DNA from: Cellulosimicrobium cellulans
GTDB lineage: Bacteria > Actinomycetota > Actinomycetes > Actinomycetales > Cellulomonadaceae
Direction of reading: 5' to 3'
NCBI RefSeq assembly: GCF_016907755.1
Contig: NZ_JAFBCN010000001.1
Coordinates: 2,852,001 to 2,916,000, forward strand
Length of the DNA: 64,000 nucleotides
A model generated the notes under the pieces. That model was not told where the DNA came from. It worked only from the letters and a program-made list of their open reading frames with translations, and ran no database searches. The translations under genes were made by a program, and so were the position numbers. Below, piece after piece: positions 16,918 to 25,360 of the stretch (position 1 is its first letter; each line of letters begins with the position of its first letter).

Positions 16918-17017
16918 ACAGAAAAGGATTGCCGAAGACTCGCATTCTTTCAAGCAAGCAAAGCCTTGCCGAACAGCAATTCTCGATACATAAAAGAAAG
17001 GAAAGCCTCACCACACC
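16918..17017 (-). promoter_or_regulatory. AT-rich upstream region of the metal ATPase with a repeated element
   Basis: The 100 bp before the ATPase start are strikingly AT-rich against a GC-rich background. The element AAGnnTTGCCGAA occurs twice in direct orientation (16924-16936 and 16961-16973), and the flanks also partly match (ATTCT follows both). It is a plausible operator/promoter for a metal-responsive repressor. No regulator gene is adjacent, so the controller would act in trans. With 17018-17461 it forms a 544-bp stretch without a confident protein gene. Confidence 0.5.
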
Positions 17018-17313
17018 GTGCCCCTCGAGAAATCGGAGCAGACGAGCGCGCGGCGCGCGCGCCGCGCGCCCAGGCATCGACTCGGAGCCTCGGCGAGAAG
17101 GATCGGCGCGTGGCGGTCGTCACGACGACCCGGGCCCGTGGGCATGCCGTGCCTGCCTCACGGCCGACGCCCCGTCGATCCCGCGACGTTCGCGAGGAGC
17201 GGGGCGTGACGCTCTCGGGAGAACGGCTGCAGCAGACCGCCCGCGACACGGCGGCGTCGCTCTAGCACGTCGGTCACGGACTCCCGTTCTCACCGCACCT
17301 GGAGGTGTGGACG

Positions 17314-17400
17314 GTGCAGGACACGGAGTTCCTCGTCGTCCCCGAGGACGACCCCGCCCAACTACCTCTGACCAGGACCGCTCCACTCGCATGGAAATGA
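17314..17400 (+). CDS. Possible 28-residue small protein or tail of a decayed gene
   Basis: GTG at 17314 is preceded eight bases upstream by GGAGG (17301-17305) and opens a 28-codon frame ending at TGA 17398-17400, directly before a strong hairpin. The peptide is acidic in the middle (EFLVVPEDDPAQLPL). The same frame reads back convincingly to the TAG at 17263 (HGLPFSPHLEVW), so it could instead be the 3' remnant of a longer gene. The stretch 17018-17265 holds nothing I can assign. Confidence 0.3.
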   Translation: MQDTEFLVVPEDDPAQLPLTRTAPLAWK

Positions 17401-17401
17401 C

Positions 17402-17437
17402 GATGGCCGGGCCTACGAAAACGTAGGCCCGGCCATC
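17402..17437. terminator. Strong bidirectional hairpin terminator
   Basis: Perfect 16-bp arms (GATGGCCGGGCCTACG at 17402-17417 and its complement at 17422-17437) around an AAAA loop. On the minus strand it is followed by a T-containing run, so it probably ends the tRNA-Pro transcript. On the plus strand it directly follows the small reading frame ending at 17400. Confidence 0.85.
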
Positions 17438-17461
17438 TCGACGTCCTGCGACGTCACACTG

Positions 17462-17535
17462 TCGGGCTGACAGGATTTGAACCTGCGACCCCCTGACCCC
17501 CAGTCAGGTGCGCTACCAAGCTGCGCCACAGCCCG
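17462..17535 (-). tRNA. tRNA-Pro (anticodon GGG)
   Basis: A 74-nt cloverleaf on the minus strand. The acceptor stem CGGGCTG pairs with CAGCCCG, the C1-G72 pair being typical of bacterial tRNA-Pro. The D arm contains AGCTTGGTAGCGC. The anticodon stem-loop is CCTGA-CTGGGGG-TCAGG with GGG at positions 34-36. The T arm contains GGTTCAAATCC, and the discriminator is A. The CCA end is not encoded. A strong terminator lies 24 bp downstream. Confidence 0.96.
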
Positions 17536-17604
17536 TGGCTGGATCACCAGGCGTAACACTCGACCTAGTATCGCGTGTCCCGGCCCCGTGAAGCCTCGGA
17601 TACT

Positions 17605-18981
17605 CTACCCCATCCGCGACGCCGCCAGCGCACCGTTTGCCCCGGTCGGGGCTGTGCGGTCGGTCTCGTCCGCAGCGCCCGCGACGGCGTCCCGCTCCCC
17701 CGTCGGCAGGTGCGCGCGCCACGCGGTCGCGACGACCGCCAGGCAGATCGCGGCGATGACCAGTCCGCCGAGGAACATCTGGGTGTACGTCCAGCGCACG
17801 GAGAGCGCCGCGAGCACCACGGGCACGCAGAACCCGACGTAGGTGATCGAGTAGTAGACCGCCGTGAGGCCGGCGAGGTCGTCGGGCGTCGCGATGCGCT
17901 GGACCTCGCTGAGCCCGGCGACGAGCGCGAGCCCGTACCCGGCGCCGAGGACGGCGGCGGCGACGAGCGCCGTCGGGAGGTCGAGCCGGGCCGCGGCGTA
18001 GGCGCCGAGGCCCATGCCGACGACGACGATCGACATCGCGACGACGGACGCCCGCGCGCTGTGGCGAGTGTCGATGAGCCGGCCGAGCACCTGGATCCCG
18101 ACGCCGCAGCCGAGGCCGAGCACGGTCATGAGTCCGGAGAACGCGATGGGCGCGCTGCCCGCGCTCGCGGACACGAGCCCGGGCAGCACGGCGTAGGCGC
18201 TGCCCGCGCACCCGAACACCCAGGGCGCCACGGGCACGACGACGCGCAGGAACCGCCGGTGCGCGACAGCCGGTACGCGCAGGTCGTCCCGCAGGCGGCC
18301 GCGTGCCGCACCGTCGGGCGCTGCCCGCGTCTCCGGCACGCCGAGCACCCACGCCCCGGCGGCGACGGCGAGCACGGCGTGCAGCAGGTAGGCCGTGTGG
18401 GTGGGCCAGGGCGCCCACTGCGCGAGCACCGCCGCGACACCTGCGCCGACGAGGAACCCCAGGGTGAGGGCGAGACCCGCACGTCGGGCACCGGAGCCTC
18501 CGTCGGGCACCCCGGGTCCGGCCGCCGCCGCGTCGGTGAGCTCCTTGACCCACGTCGTCCCGACCGCCATGACGAGCCCGAGCGCGACGCCGCACAGCAC
18601 GCGCCCCGTCGCGAGCAGCGCAGCCGACGACTCTCCAGCGGCGAGCACGAGCGATCCGACGAGCGCGATCGGCGCCGCGGGCAGCAGCAGGGGCCGGCGG
18701 CCGTACCGGTCGGACAGCGGCCCACCGAGCAGGAGCGCCGGGATGATGCCCAGCACGTAGGAGGCGAGCAGCGCGTCGACCGTCACGGCCGAGAAGTGTC
18801 CGACCTCCCGGTACATGACGAGCAGCGGCGTGAACTCGTTGCCGCCCCACGCGACGGCGAACATCACCGCCGCGACGGCGAGCCACGCGCGCGGCCCGAC
18901 GGCGACCCCAGCCCCGGGGGCGGACGCGGCCGTCCGGTCCTCGGCCGCCACCGAGGTGGTCGCGGACGTCGCTGCGCTCAC
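17605..18981 (-). CDS. MFS transporter coupled to a GntR regulator
   Basis: A 458-residue MFS permease with about 12 helices. GGPLSDRYGRRPLLL is motif A in the 2-3 loop. The first helix region carries GGNEFTPLLVMYRE, and the central loop has a polar insertion (about residues 165-185). The start GTG at 18981 overlaps the stop of the gntR gene (GTGA). Coupling to a FadR-subfamily regulator suggests uptake or efflux of a carboxylate-type metabolite (inference). The polar C-terminus is about 30 residues. Confidence 0.88.
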   Translation of the reverse strand: MSAATSATTSVAAEDRTAASAPGAGVAVGPRAWLAVAAVMFAVAWGGNEFTPLLVMYREVGHFSAVTVDALLASYVLGIIPALLLGGPLSDRYGRRPLLLPAAPIALVGSLVLAAGESSAALLATGRVLCGVALGLVMAVGTTWVKELTDAAAAGPGVPDGGSGARRAGLALTLGFLVGAGVAAVLAQWAPWPTHTAYLLHAVLAVAAGAWVLGVPETRAAPDGAARGRLRDDLRVPAVAHRRFLRVVVPVAPWVFGCAGSAYAVLPGLVSASAGSAPIAFSGLMTVLGLGCGVGIQVLGRLIDTRHSARASVVAMSIVVVGMGLGAYAAARLDLPTALVAAAVLGAGYGLALVAGLSEVQRIATPDDLAGLTAVYYSITYVGFCVPVVLAALSVRWTYTQMFLGGLVIAAICLAVVATAWRAHLPTGERDAVAGAADETDRTAPTGANGALAASRMG

Positions 18982-19622
18982 AGGCCCGCCCTCGCGTCCT
19001 CGAGGTGACGCTGGATGCGGCGCTTGTACGTGCGGGTGTCGCGCACCTCGAGCGCGTCGACGAGGGCGCGGTGGCCGGCGACGAAGGTCGCGGCCCGCCG
19101 TGGGTCCCACCGGACGCTGTGCGCGACCATGCGCTGCTGACGCTCGCGCAGGCTCACGGAGAACGTGGTGAGGAGAGTGTTGCCGCCCGCGGCGACGATC
19201 TCCTGGTGGAAGCGCGCGTCGAGCGTCGCGTACTCGGCGACGTCGCCGTCGGCGACCGCCGCCTCCTGCGCGGTGACGAGGTCGCGCAGGAGCGCGACGA
19301 GCGTGGCGAGCTCCGTGTCGGGCAGGCGGACGACGTTCTGCGCCGCGTGGGACTCGACGAGCAGGCGCGCGTCGAGGACGTCGTCCGCCTCCCCCGGCGC
19401 AACCGGGACGACGAGCGCTCCCCGCTTCGGGTAGAGGCGTAGCAGCCCCTCGGTCTCCAGCCGCAGGAACGCCTCGCGCACGGGCGTGCGGCTCACGCCG
19501 AGCTGCTCGGCGATCTCGCCCTCGCTCGTCATGGACCCGCCGGGCAGGCTCCCGTCGAGGACGAGGGCCTTCATGTGCCGATAGGCCTGCTCCGTGGCAG
19601 AACCGCTGGTGGTTCGTGGCAT
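18978..19622 (-). CDS. GntR-family regulator, FadR (FCD) subfamily
   Basis: A 214-residue regulator. The winged HTH is at about residues 5-75 (GEIAEQLGVSRTPVREAFLRLETEGLL, with the hallmark SRTPVREA). The all-helical FCD domain is at about 80-210 with the ligand/metal-binding pattern DARFHQEIVAAGGN and GHRALVDALE. The start ATG at 19622 has no ribosome site but abuts an imperfect palindrome, suggesting a leaderless, autoregulated message. Overlaps the MFS gene it presumably controls. Confidence 0.9.
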   Translation of the reverse strand: MPRTTSGSATEQAYRHMKALVLDGSLPGGSMTSEGEIAEQLGVSRTPVREAFLRLETEGLLRLYPKRGALVVPVAPGEADDVLDARLLVESHAAQNVVRLPDTELATLVALLRDLVTAQEAAVADGDVAEYATLDARFHQEIVAAGGNTLLTTFSVSLRERQQRMVAHSVRWDPRRAATFVAGHRALVDALEVRDTRTYKRRIQRHLEDARAGL

Positions 19623-19640
19623 AGATACATGATGCGTCTA
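19622..19640. promoter_or_regulatory. Candidate GntR operator overlapping the gene start
   Basis: TAGATACATGATGCGTCTA matches its own reverse complement at 14 of 19 positions with TAGA/TCTA ends and a CATnATG core. It begins on the first base of the gntR start codon, so binding would occlude initiation. Assignment to this GntR is inferred from position. Confidence 0.5.
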
Positions 19641-19763
19641 AGTGGTGCACGACTTCGACCGCGGACCGGCCCCACGGGCGTGGGCCTCGCCACACTCGCC
19701 ACGAACCCTCAGGCGCGGCGGGAGGGTCCTGGCTCGACCACCCCGCGCGTCTGCGGGAGGGCC

Positions 19764-20546
19764 TCAATGGTGATGCGCCGTGCGCCCGAGGGTCTCCTCC
19801 GGCGTCGCCCCGGGACGGGTCCACTGCGGCACCGGGCGGGTCGTCGGCCCCCAGCCGTCGACGCCGTCAGCGTCAGCGCGCCAGTACCAGCACACGCCCT
19901 TGCCCTCGGGCCAGCCGTCGGGGGTGTCCTCCCACTCCTCGCGGCGCCCGTAGGGCGTCATGTCGAGCAGGGCGAAGTGCGGGCTGGTCGGCTCGTTGCC
20001 CCGACCGGTCGTGCGGTAGGTGAGGAACACGCGGTCGCCGTCGCGCAGGAAGCAGCTCACGTAGCCCATCTCCCCACCGATCGGCTCGTCGAGCCCGCGC
20101 ACCGAGTACCACGGCTGCGTGTAGCCCATGAAGTCGACGTAGGGCTCCACCTCCTCCCACCGGCCGACGGTGAGCATCGCGAACGAGACGCCGCGCGCGT
20201 TGAGGTAGACGGCGTCGCGCAGCCCCCACGCCGTCCAGGTGCAGCCCTCGCACTGCCCCTGGTGCGGGGCGCCGTCGTGCCACATGTGCTGGTAGACGAC
20301 GAGCTCGTCCCGGCCCTCGAACAGGTCGAGGAACGGGACCGCCCCGTCCGGACCGACGACCTCCACCGAGCCGTCGATCTCCACCATGGGAAGCCGCCGA
20401 CGCGCCGCGGCGATGGCGTCGCCCTCGTGGGTGTGCGCCTTCTCGCGCACGAGGAGCTCGTCCCGGACGGCCTGCCAGGTGGCGAGGTCGACGACGGGTG
20501 GCCGGCCGGGCGTGGCGGTGGCGGGGATGCTGGGCATGGTCGTCAT
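19764..20546 (-). CDS. DUF899 family (thioredoxin-like fold) protein
   Basis: A 260-residue DUF899 protein. Characteristic stretches: LVREKAHTHEGDAIAAARRRLP near the N-terminus, FEGRDELVVYQHMWHDG, the CEGCTWTAWG motif with two Cys in CxxC, and the C-terminal DMTPYGRREEWEDTPDGWP. The family has a thioredoxin-like fold with unknown substrate. The start ATG at 20546 follows GGAGGAC. It stands alone in the minus strand. 19641-19763 holds no gene, only a short GGCCC...GGGCC hairpin near 19669. Confidence 0.88.
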   Translation of the reverse strand: MTTMPSIPATATPGRPPVVDLATWQAVRDELLVREKAHTHEGDAIAAARRRLPMVEIDGSVEVVGPDGAVPFLDLFEGRDELVVYQHMWHDGAPHQGQCEGCTWTAWGLRDAVYLNARGVSFAMLTVGRWEEVEPYVDFMGYTQPWYSVRGLDEPIGGEMGYVSCFLRDGDRVFLTYRTTGRGNEPTSPHFALLDMTPYGRREEWEDTPDGWPEGKGVCWYWRADADGVDGWGPTTRPVPQWTRPGATPEETLGRTAHHH

Positions 20547-20626
20547 GGTGTCGTCCTCCGCTGTGTCGGGTGGTGGCGCTCGCCGTCGGCGAGGTCGTGT
20601 GCAACGACCCGCTGCCCGTCCGGAAC

Positions 20627-21745
20627 TCATCGGCGCGTCGCGCCGGCACCGCCCACCACGAGGCGCAGGCCCCGCCCGAGCACACGGCCCAGCCGCGCGA
20701 CCTCCACGGCGAGCGCGTCGTCCCGCGCGCGGGCCCCGTCGAACCACGCGACGTGCGCCACCTCGCCCGCGAGCGTCCACGTCCCCGCGACGGTCCCGCC
20801 CACCGTGACGACGGCCGCCCCGCGGCTCACCGCGCCGCGGTGCTCAGGTGGCACGACGCGCGGGTCCGCGGTGCCGGGGCCGAGCACCCACTGGTCGTAC
20901 GCGGGGAGCAGTCGGACCGCCGCCGACGGAGCCGCTCCCGCGAGGTCGTCGGCGTGCTCGCGCGGGACGAACGCGGTGTCGCCGTCGACGTCGACCACCA
21001 CGAGCGCGTTGTCGCGCAGCTCCGCCAGCCACCGGTTGAGCCGCGCGCGACCGGCACCCAGCCCCTGCCCGAGCCAGTGGTGCACGTGGTCCGGCGTCGC
21101 GGGGCCGTATGTACCGAGGTAGGCGAGGACCGCGTGCCGGCCCGCGGCGTCCAGGTCGGGCCAGTCGACCCACCGGGGATTGGTGTCGAGCCGCTGGAAC
21201 GTCGTGCGCCCGTCGCGCGCGGGCGCGAAGCTCATGTCGCCGAACCACGTGAGCGGCTTGAGCAGCGTGTCCGTCCCGTCGCCGAACGACGACCGCAGGT
21301 GCGCGAACCGGTCGTGCGCCGCGACGGCGTCGCCGAGCTCGGCGCGCGTGAGCGGGCCGTCGGCCAGCGCGTCGCGCACCACCGCGCGCAGGTCGGGCCA
21401 GTCGTCCGGCTCCAGCCGGTAGTACTCGCGCCAGCTCGCGCGCTCCCACATGCGGCCCGCGCGGCGCAGCGCCAGGTAAGCCCCGCCCTCCTCGGGCGTG
21501 ACGAGGTGTGTCGCACCCCGGAAGGCGTACGTGCGCACGAGCCGCCCGTCCGCGAGCGCCCGTCCGACCTCGCCCGGCCGCGAGGTGCCCTGACGGACGC
21601 GGACCGCGAGCTCCGCAGCGTCGTCGGAGGCCGCCGGGACGGCGCTCAGCCGCCCGACGACCTCCTCGGCCGGGTCGTCGCCGACCGGGTCGAGCAGGTG
21701 CCGCCGCGCGCGCCAGGCGAGGGCCTGCGCCCAGGTGATCGCCAC
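20627..21745 (-). CDS. Winged-helix DNA-binding (HTH_42/AlkZ-like) protein
   Basis: A 372-residue protein of the HTH_42 superfamily, which includes the AlkZ/YcaQ DNA glycosylases. Recognisable parts: TYAFRGATHLVTPEEGG (the usual RGT-HLV segment, about residues 72-88), tandem winged helices in the middle, and AYDQWVLGPG around residue 290. The N-terminal QxQ/QxD catalytic pair of AlkZ is not visible where expected (AVPAASDDAAEL). It may be a non-catalytic or differently acting relative. The start ATG is at 21745. Confidence 0.78.
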   Translation of the reverse strand: MAITWAQALAWRARRHLLDPVGDDPAEEVVGRLSAVPAASDDAAELAVRVRQGTSRPGEVGRALADGRLVRTYAFRGATHLVTPEEGGAYLALRRAGRMWERASWREYYRLEPDDWPDLRAVVRDALADGPLTRAELGDAVAAHDRFAHLRSSFGDGTDTLLKPLTWFGDMSFAPARDGRTTFQRLDTNPRWVDWPDLDAAGRHAVLAYLGTYGPATPDHVHHWLGQGLGAGRARLNRWLAELRDNALVVVDVDGDTAFVPREHADDLAGAAPSAAVRLLPAYDQWVLGPGTADPRVVPPEHRGAVSRGAAVVTVGGTVAGTWTLAGEVAHVAWFDGARARDDALAVEVARLGRVLGRGLRLVVGGAGATRR

Positions 21746-21783
21746 GTCCGCAGGCTAGCCCCGGGCACCGACACCCGCGCCGG

Positions 21784-22620
21784 TCAGACCACGGGACCGG
21801 ATCCCTGGGCGATCTGGAGCACACGGGAGACGCCCGGCTGGTCCGGGTCGTCGGTGATCTCCCGTCCGTCGAGCCAGCACTCGATGACGTGGGCGAGCTC
21901 GCCGGGGTGGCTGAAGTTCATGGCGTGAGCGGCGCCGTCGATCGCGACGATCGTCACGTGCGGGGGCGCGAGCGTGCCGACCTCGTGCACGCGCCGGGGC
22001 GGCGGCATGAGCGGGTCGCGCGTGCCGACGACCGCGAGCGTCGGGACCGGCACACGGATGATGCGCTCGAGCGACGGGAACCGGACGAGCTCGGCGAACA
22101 GGTGCAGCGCGTTGACGGCGCCGAACCGCGCGTAGTCGGGCACCGCGATGCGGGCCATGCGCGGGCTCTCCCGGCCTGCGTCGCGCGCGAGCTGGGTGAG
22201 GGCGCGGGCGAACGGCTGGTTGTGCACGCCGCCGGCGGGCGAGGCGAGCACGATGCCGGCGACGCGCGCCGGCGCTGCGTGCGCGACCTCGAGGCCGATC
22301 GGGCCGCCCATGGAGTTGCCGACGAGGATCACCCGATCGAGCTCGAGCGCGTCGAGCAACGAGAGCAGCGCCCAGGCGAGCGACGGGATCCCAAGGGTGT
22401 GCCCCCACCGCTCGCTGCGCCCGTAGCCGGGCAGGTCGGGCACGACGGCGGTCGCCCGGTGCGCGAGGCGCTCCGCGGTCGGGAGCAGGTACGTGCCCGA
22501 GACTGCGAAGCCGTGCACGTGCACGATCGGGACCGCCCCCGGCACGTCCGGCCCGACGCGCACGAACACGTCGTGCCCCTCCACGTCGACGTGGCGCGAG
22601 CGCCACCCGTCAGCAGCCAT
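21784..22620 (-). CDS. Alpha/beta-fold hydrolase
   Basis: A 278-residue hydrolase: oxyanion HVHGFAVSG (about 34-42), nucleophile elbow GNSMGG (Ser near 102), acid GTRDPL (about 198-203) and His in AAHAMN (about 231). No signal peptide. The length and motif order fit the epoxide hydrolase/carboxylesterase-like group. It ends 38 bp after the AlkZ-like gene start on the same strand. Substrate unknown. Confidence 0.9.
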   Translation of the reverse strand: MAADGWRSRHVDVEGHDVFVRVGPDVPGAVPIVHVHGFAVSGTYLLPTAERLAHRATAVVPDLPGYGRSERWGHTLGIPSLAWALLSLLDALELDRVILVGNSMGGPIGLEVAHAAPARVAGIVLASPAGGVHNQPFARALTQLARDAGRESPRMARIAVPDYARFGAVNALHLFAELVRFPSLERIIRVPVPTLAVVGTRDPLMPPPRRVHEVGTLAPPHVTIVAIDGAAHAMNFSHPGELAHVIECWLDGREITDDPDQPGVSRVLQIAQGSGPVV

Positions 22621-22733
22621 AGGCCGATGGTGGCAGAGCGTGCGTCGGGGCGCCCGGGCAGCCGGAGCACCCCCGGCGGGTGAGGCGCGCGTGCGGCGCG
22701 GCCCGTGAGCATGGACGGCGGACGGGGGTCGAC

Positions 22734-24329
22734 GTGGAGCAGAGCACCGAGAACACCGCCGGCCGGCCGACCGCGGCCGCCCGGCGCCTCGCGCTGCTCC
22801 TCGCGGCGGCGATGTTCGTCCTCGTCGTCGACACGTCGTTCATGAACGTCTCGATCTCGGCCGTCGTGCGCGACCTCGACACGACCGTGAGCGGCGTCCA
22901 GACGGCGATCGCGCTCGAGGCGCTCGTGTCCGCGTCGTTCATCCTCGTGGGCAGCAAGGTGGGCGACCTCGTCGGCCGGCGCCGGGCGTACGTCATCGGG
23001 CTCCTCGCGTACGGGGTGGGGGCGATCGCGATGATGCTCGCGCAGAGCCTCGTGGTGGTCGTGATCTTCTGGTCGGTCATCGGCGGCCTGGGCGCCGCGC
23101 TGCTGCTCCCGGCGATGCAGTCGCTCGTGCATGGGAACTTCGAGGGCGCCGCGCGCAAGTCTGCCTACGCGCTCGTGGGGGCCGCGGCGTCGATCGCGGC
23201 AGCGGTGGGGCCGCTGCTCGGCGGCGTCATCACGACGACGCTGTCGTGGCGCGTGGCCTTCGGCCTCGAGGCCGTGGTGATCGTGGTGGTGCTCCTGGGG
23301 GTGCGGCTCGTGCGCGACGTCCCGTACACCGGCGACCGCGCGGTCGACGTCGTGGGGACCATCCTGTCCGTCGTCGGGATGGGCGGCATCGTCCTCGGGG
23401 TCCTCGTCTGGCAGGAGGGCGGCGAGGCGGTCGGTGCGCTCGTCGTCGTCGGCGCCGCGGGCCTCGTGGGTCTCGCGGCCTGGCTCGTGCGGCGCGCGCG
23501 GGCGGGCCGGACGACGCTCGTCGACCCGGGCCTGTTCCGCTCCCCCGCGTTCCGCATCGGCGTCTCGCAGCAGCTCCTGCAGCAGGTGGCGCTCGGCGGC
23601 GCGATGATCGCGCTGCCGATCTTCCTCCAGATGGCGCTCGGCTACGACGCGCTCCTCGCGGGCCTCTCGCTCGCGCCGCTGTCGCTGACGATGTTCGCCG
23701 CCGCGCTCGTCGCGGGCAAGCGCCCCGGCCGGCGTAGGCCGGCGACGCGCGTGCTCGCCGGGTTCACGCTGCTCGTCCTCGGGATCGCGGCAGCGGTCCT
23801 CGTGGTGCCGCGCGCGACGTCGGGCTGGTGGCTCGCGCTGCCGCTCGTCGTCGCGGGTGCCGGGCTCGGCCTGCTCGTGTCGCAGCTCAACGCGTACACG
23901 CTCTCGCCCGTCCCCGAGGAACGCGCGAGCGAGGCCGCCGGCGTCAGCTCGGCAGCAGGCTCGTTCGGGCTCTCCCTCGGCCTCGCGGTCGCGGGCGCGG
24001 TGATGCTCGCGTCGCTCGCCGCGGGCTTCACGGCGCAGGCCGAGTCGAGCACCGTCCTGCCCCCGGACGACAAGCAGCAGGTCGCGACGGTGCTCGAGGA
24101 CGACGCCGAGATCATGAGCGACGCCCAGCTCGTCGAGCTGCTCGCCGACGAGCCGCCCGAGGTGCAGGACGAGATCCTGCGCATCAACGACGACGTCCGG
24201 GCCCGCGCGCTCCAGGTCGCGCTCCTCGTCCCGCTCGTCGCGGGCCTGCTCGGGGTGGTCGCCGCGCTGCGCATGCGGCGCATCTCCGATCCCGAGACGC
24301 GGGCGGACGCGCCGCCGGTCCTCGGCTGA
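22734..24329 (+). CDS. MFS drug exporter, EmrB/QacA-like
   Basis: A 531-residue DHA2-type exporter: VVDTSFMNVSISAVVRDL in helix 1, motif A-like GSKVGDLVGRRRAYV, and about 14 helices. A long polar loop (about 440-500: PPDDKQQVATVLEDDAEIM and DEPPEVQDEIL) lies between the last two helices. The start GTG at 22734 follows GGGGGTC; the frame is open further upstream to 22680. It is divergent from the hydrolase at 22620, with no obvious regulator nearby. Confidence 0.85.
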   Translation: MEQSTENTAGRPTAAARRLALLLAAAMFVLVVDTSFMNVSISAVVRDLDTTVSGVQTAIALEALVSASFILVGSKVGDLVGRRRAYVIGLLAYGVGAIAMMLAQSLVVVVIFWSVIGGLGAALLLPAMQSLVHGNFEGAARKSAYALVGAAASIAAAVGPLLGGVITTTLSWRVAFGLEAVVIVVVLLGVRLVRDVPYTGDRAVDVVGTILSVVGMGGIVLGVLVWQEGGEAVGALVVVGAAGLVGLAAWLVRRARAGRTTLVDPGLFRSPAFRIGVSQQLLQQVALGGAMIALPIFLQMALGYDALLAGLSLAPLSLTMFAAALVAGKRPGRRRPATRVLAGFTLLVLGIAAAVLVVPRATSGWWLALPLVVAGAGLGLLVSQLNAYTLSPVPEERASEAAGVSSAAGSFGLSLGLAVAGAVMLASLAAGFTAQAESSTVLPPDDKQQVATVLEDDAEIMSDAQLVELLADEPPEVQDEILRINDDVRARALQVALLVPLVAGLLGVVAALRMRRISDPETRADAPPVLG

Positions 24330-24545
24330 GGCCACCCGGGACGACGCCCGCCGACGATCCGTCGCCGGGGCGCACCGCCCCGCGGCGTCCGTGACCGGTC
24401 CGAGACACCCTTCGTTGCTCGCGCTAACCGTCGTGAAACGCCCGGGAAACAGGGACTTGTAAGCATCGGTCGCGGCAGGGGGCCCCACCACCACCGCGGT
24501 CGTGCGCGCAGACCGGCGCGCGCCCGAGGAAGGACCTGCTCCCTC

Positions 24546-25289
24546 ATGACCCGATCCCCTTCGCGCCGACGGCTCGGCCGGCGCGCCGCGCTCGTCGGCG
24601 GCCTGGCGGTCGCCGCGACCGCCCTCACCGTTCCGGCCCACGCCGCGCCGTCCGCCTCTGACGCGACCCTCGACGCGCCGTCGACGGCGGAGGTTGGCAC
24701 CTCCATCACGGTGACCGTCGCGACGACCGGTGCCGTCGACCTCTACGCCTACGACCTGGCCGTCGCCTACGACCCCGACCTCGTCGAGCTCGTCGAGGAC
24801 TCCGCGGTCACGCCCGACGGCGGGTTCTCCGACGTGGTCGACGACGGCGGCGCCGTCGCCGTTGCGCACACGCGGCTCGGCACGTCCCCCGGCCTGGAGG
24901 GAGACGTCACGCTCGTGACGCTCACGTTCACGGCCGTCGCCGACGGCGACGCCCCGTTCACCGTCCCGACGGCCACCCTCGTCGGCGCCGACGCCACGAC
25001 CGCTTCCCTGACCGACCTCGCGTCCGCCACGACGACGATCACGGCCGCCGTGACGGCGCCGCCCACGGACGACCCGACGGACGGCGCGACCTCCCCGACC
25101 CCGGGGGGTGACGACACCACCGCCCCCGGGGCCGACGACGCGTCCGACTCGCCGTCGACCTCGGCGGGCTCGGGCTCGCTCGCCTCGACGGGCGCGAGCG
25201 TCGCCTGGTTCGCGGGCGCCGCGCTGCTCGCCGTCACGGTGGGCGTCGTGATCCTCTGGGCGCGTCGCCGCGCGGTGGCCTCCCGATGA
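24546..25289 (+). CDS. Cell-wall anchored cohesin-domain protein (LASTG sortase motif)
   Basis: A 247-residue secreted protein. The signal peptide is residues 1-33 (cleavage near AHA-AP). One cohesin-like domain spans about 45-160, recognised by TGAVDLYAYDLAVAYDPDLV (the YDP motif) and GDVTLVTLTFTAVADG. A Thr/Pro/Asp-rich spacer follows (170-208), then LASTG at 212-216, a hydrophobic helix and WARRRAVASR. LAxTG is the motif of class E sortases in high-GC actinobacteria. The start ATG at 24546 follows GGAAGGACC. The amidase gene 71 bp downstream carries a dockerin, so this looks like its surface receptor. The 216-bp gap upstream contains no gene. Confidence 0.82.
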   Translation: MTRSPSRRRLGRRAALVGGLAVAATALTVPAHAAPSASDATLDAPSTAEVGTSITVTVATTGAVDLYAYDLAVAYDPDLVELVEDSAVTPDGGFSDVVDDGGAVAVAHTRLGTSPGLEGDVTLVTLTFTAVADGDAPFTVPTATLVGADATTASLTDLASATTTITAAVTAPPTDDPTDGATSPTPGGDDTTAPGADDASDSPSTSAGSGSLASTGASVAWFAGAALLAVTVGVVILWARRRAVASR

Positions 25290-25360
25290 GCGCCGACCCG
25301 ACGGCCGGCGCCCCCGCCGCCGGCGTGCACCGCCGGCCCACCACCACGAAGGAGCAGCCC

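Noticed and set aside
17462-17535. tRNA-Pro as an integration site for a mobile element
   Set aside because: No integrase, no direct repeat of the tRNA 3' end and no foreign gene block is seen on either side.
22329-24869. An 846-codon minus-strand open frame
   Set aside because: It is antisense to the MFS exporter and cohesin gene and has low-complexity Arg/Glu/His composition without motifs.
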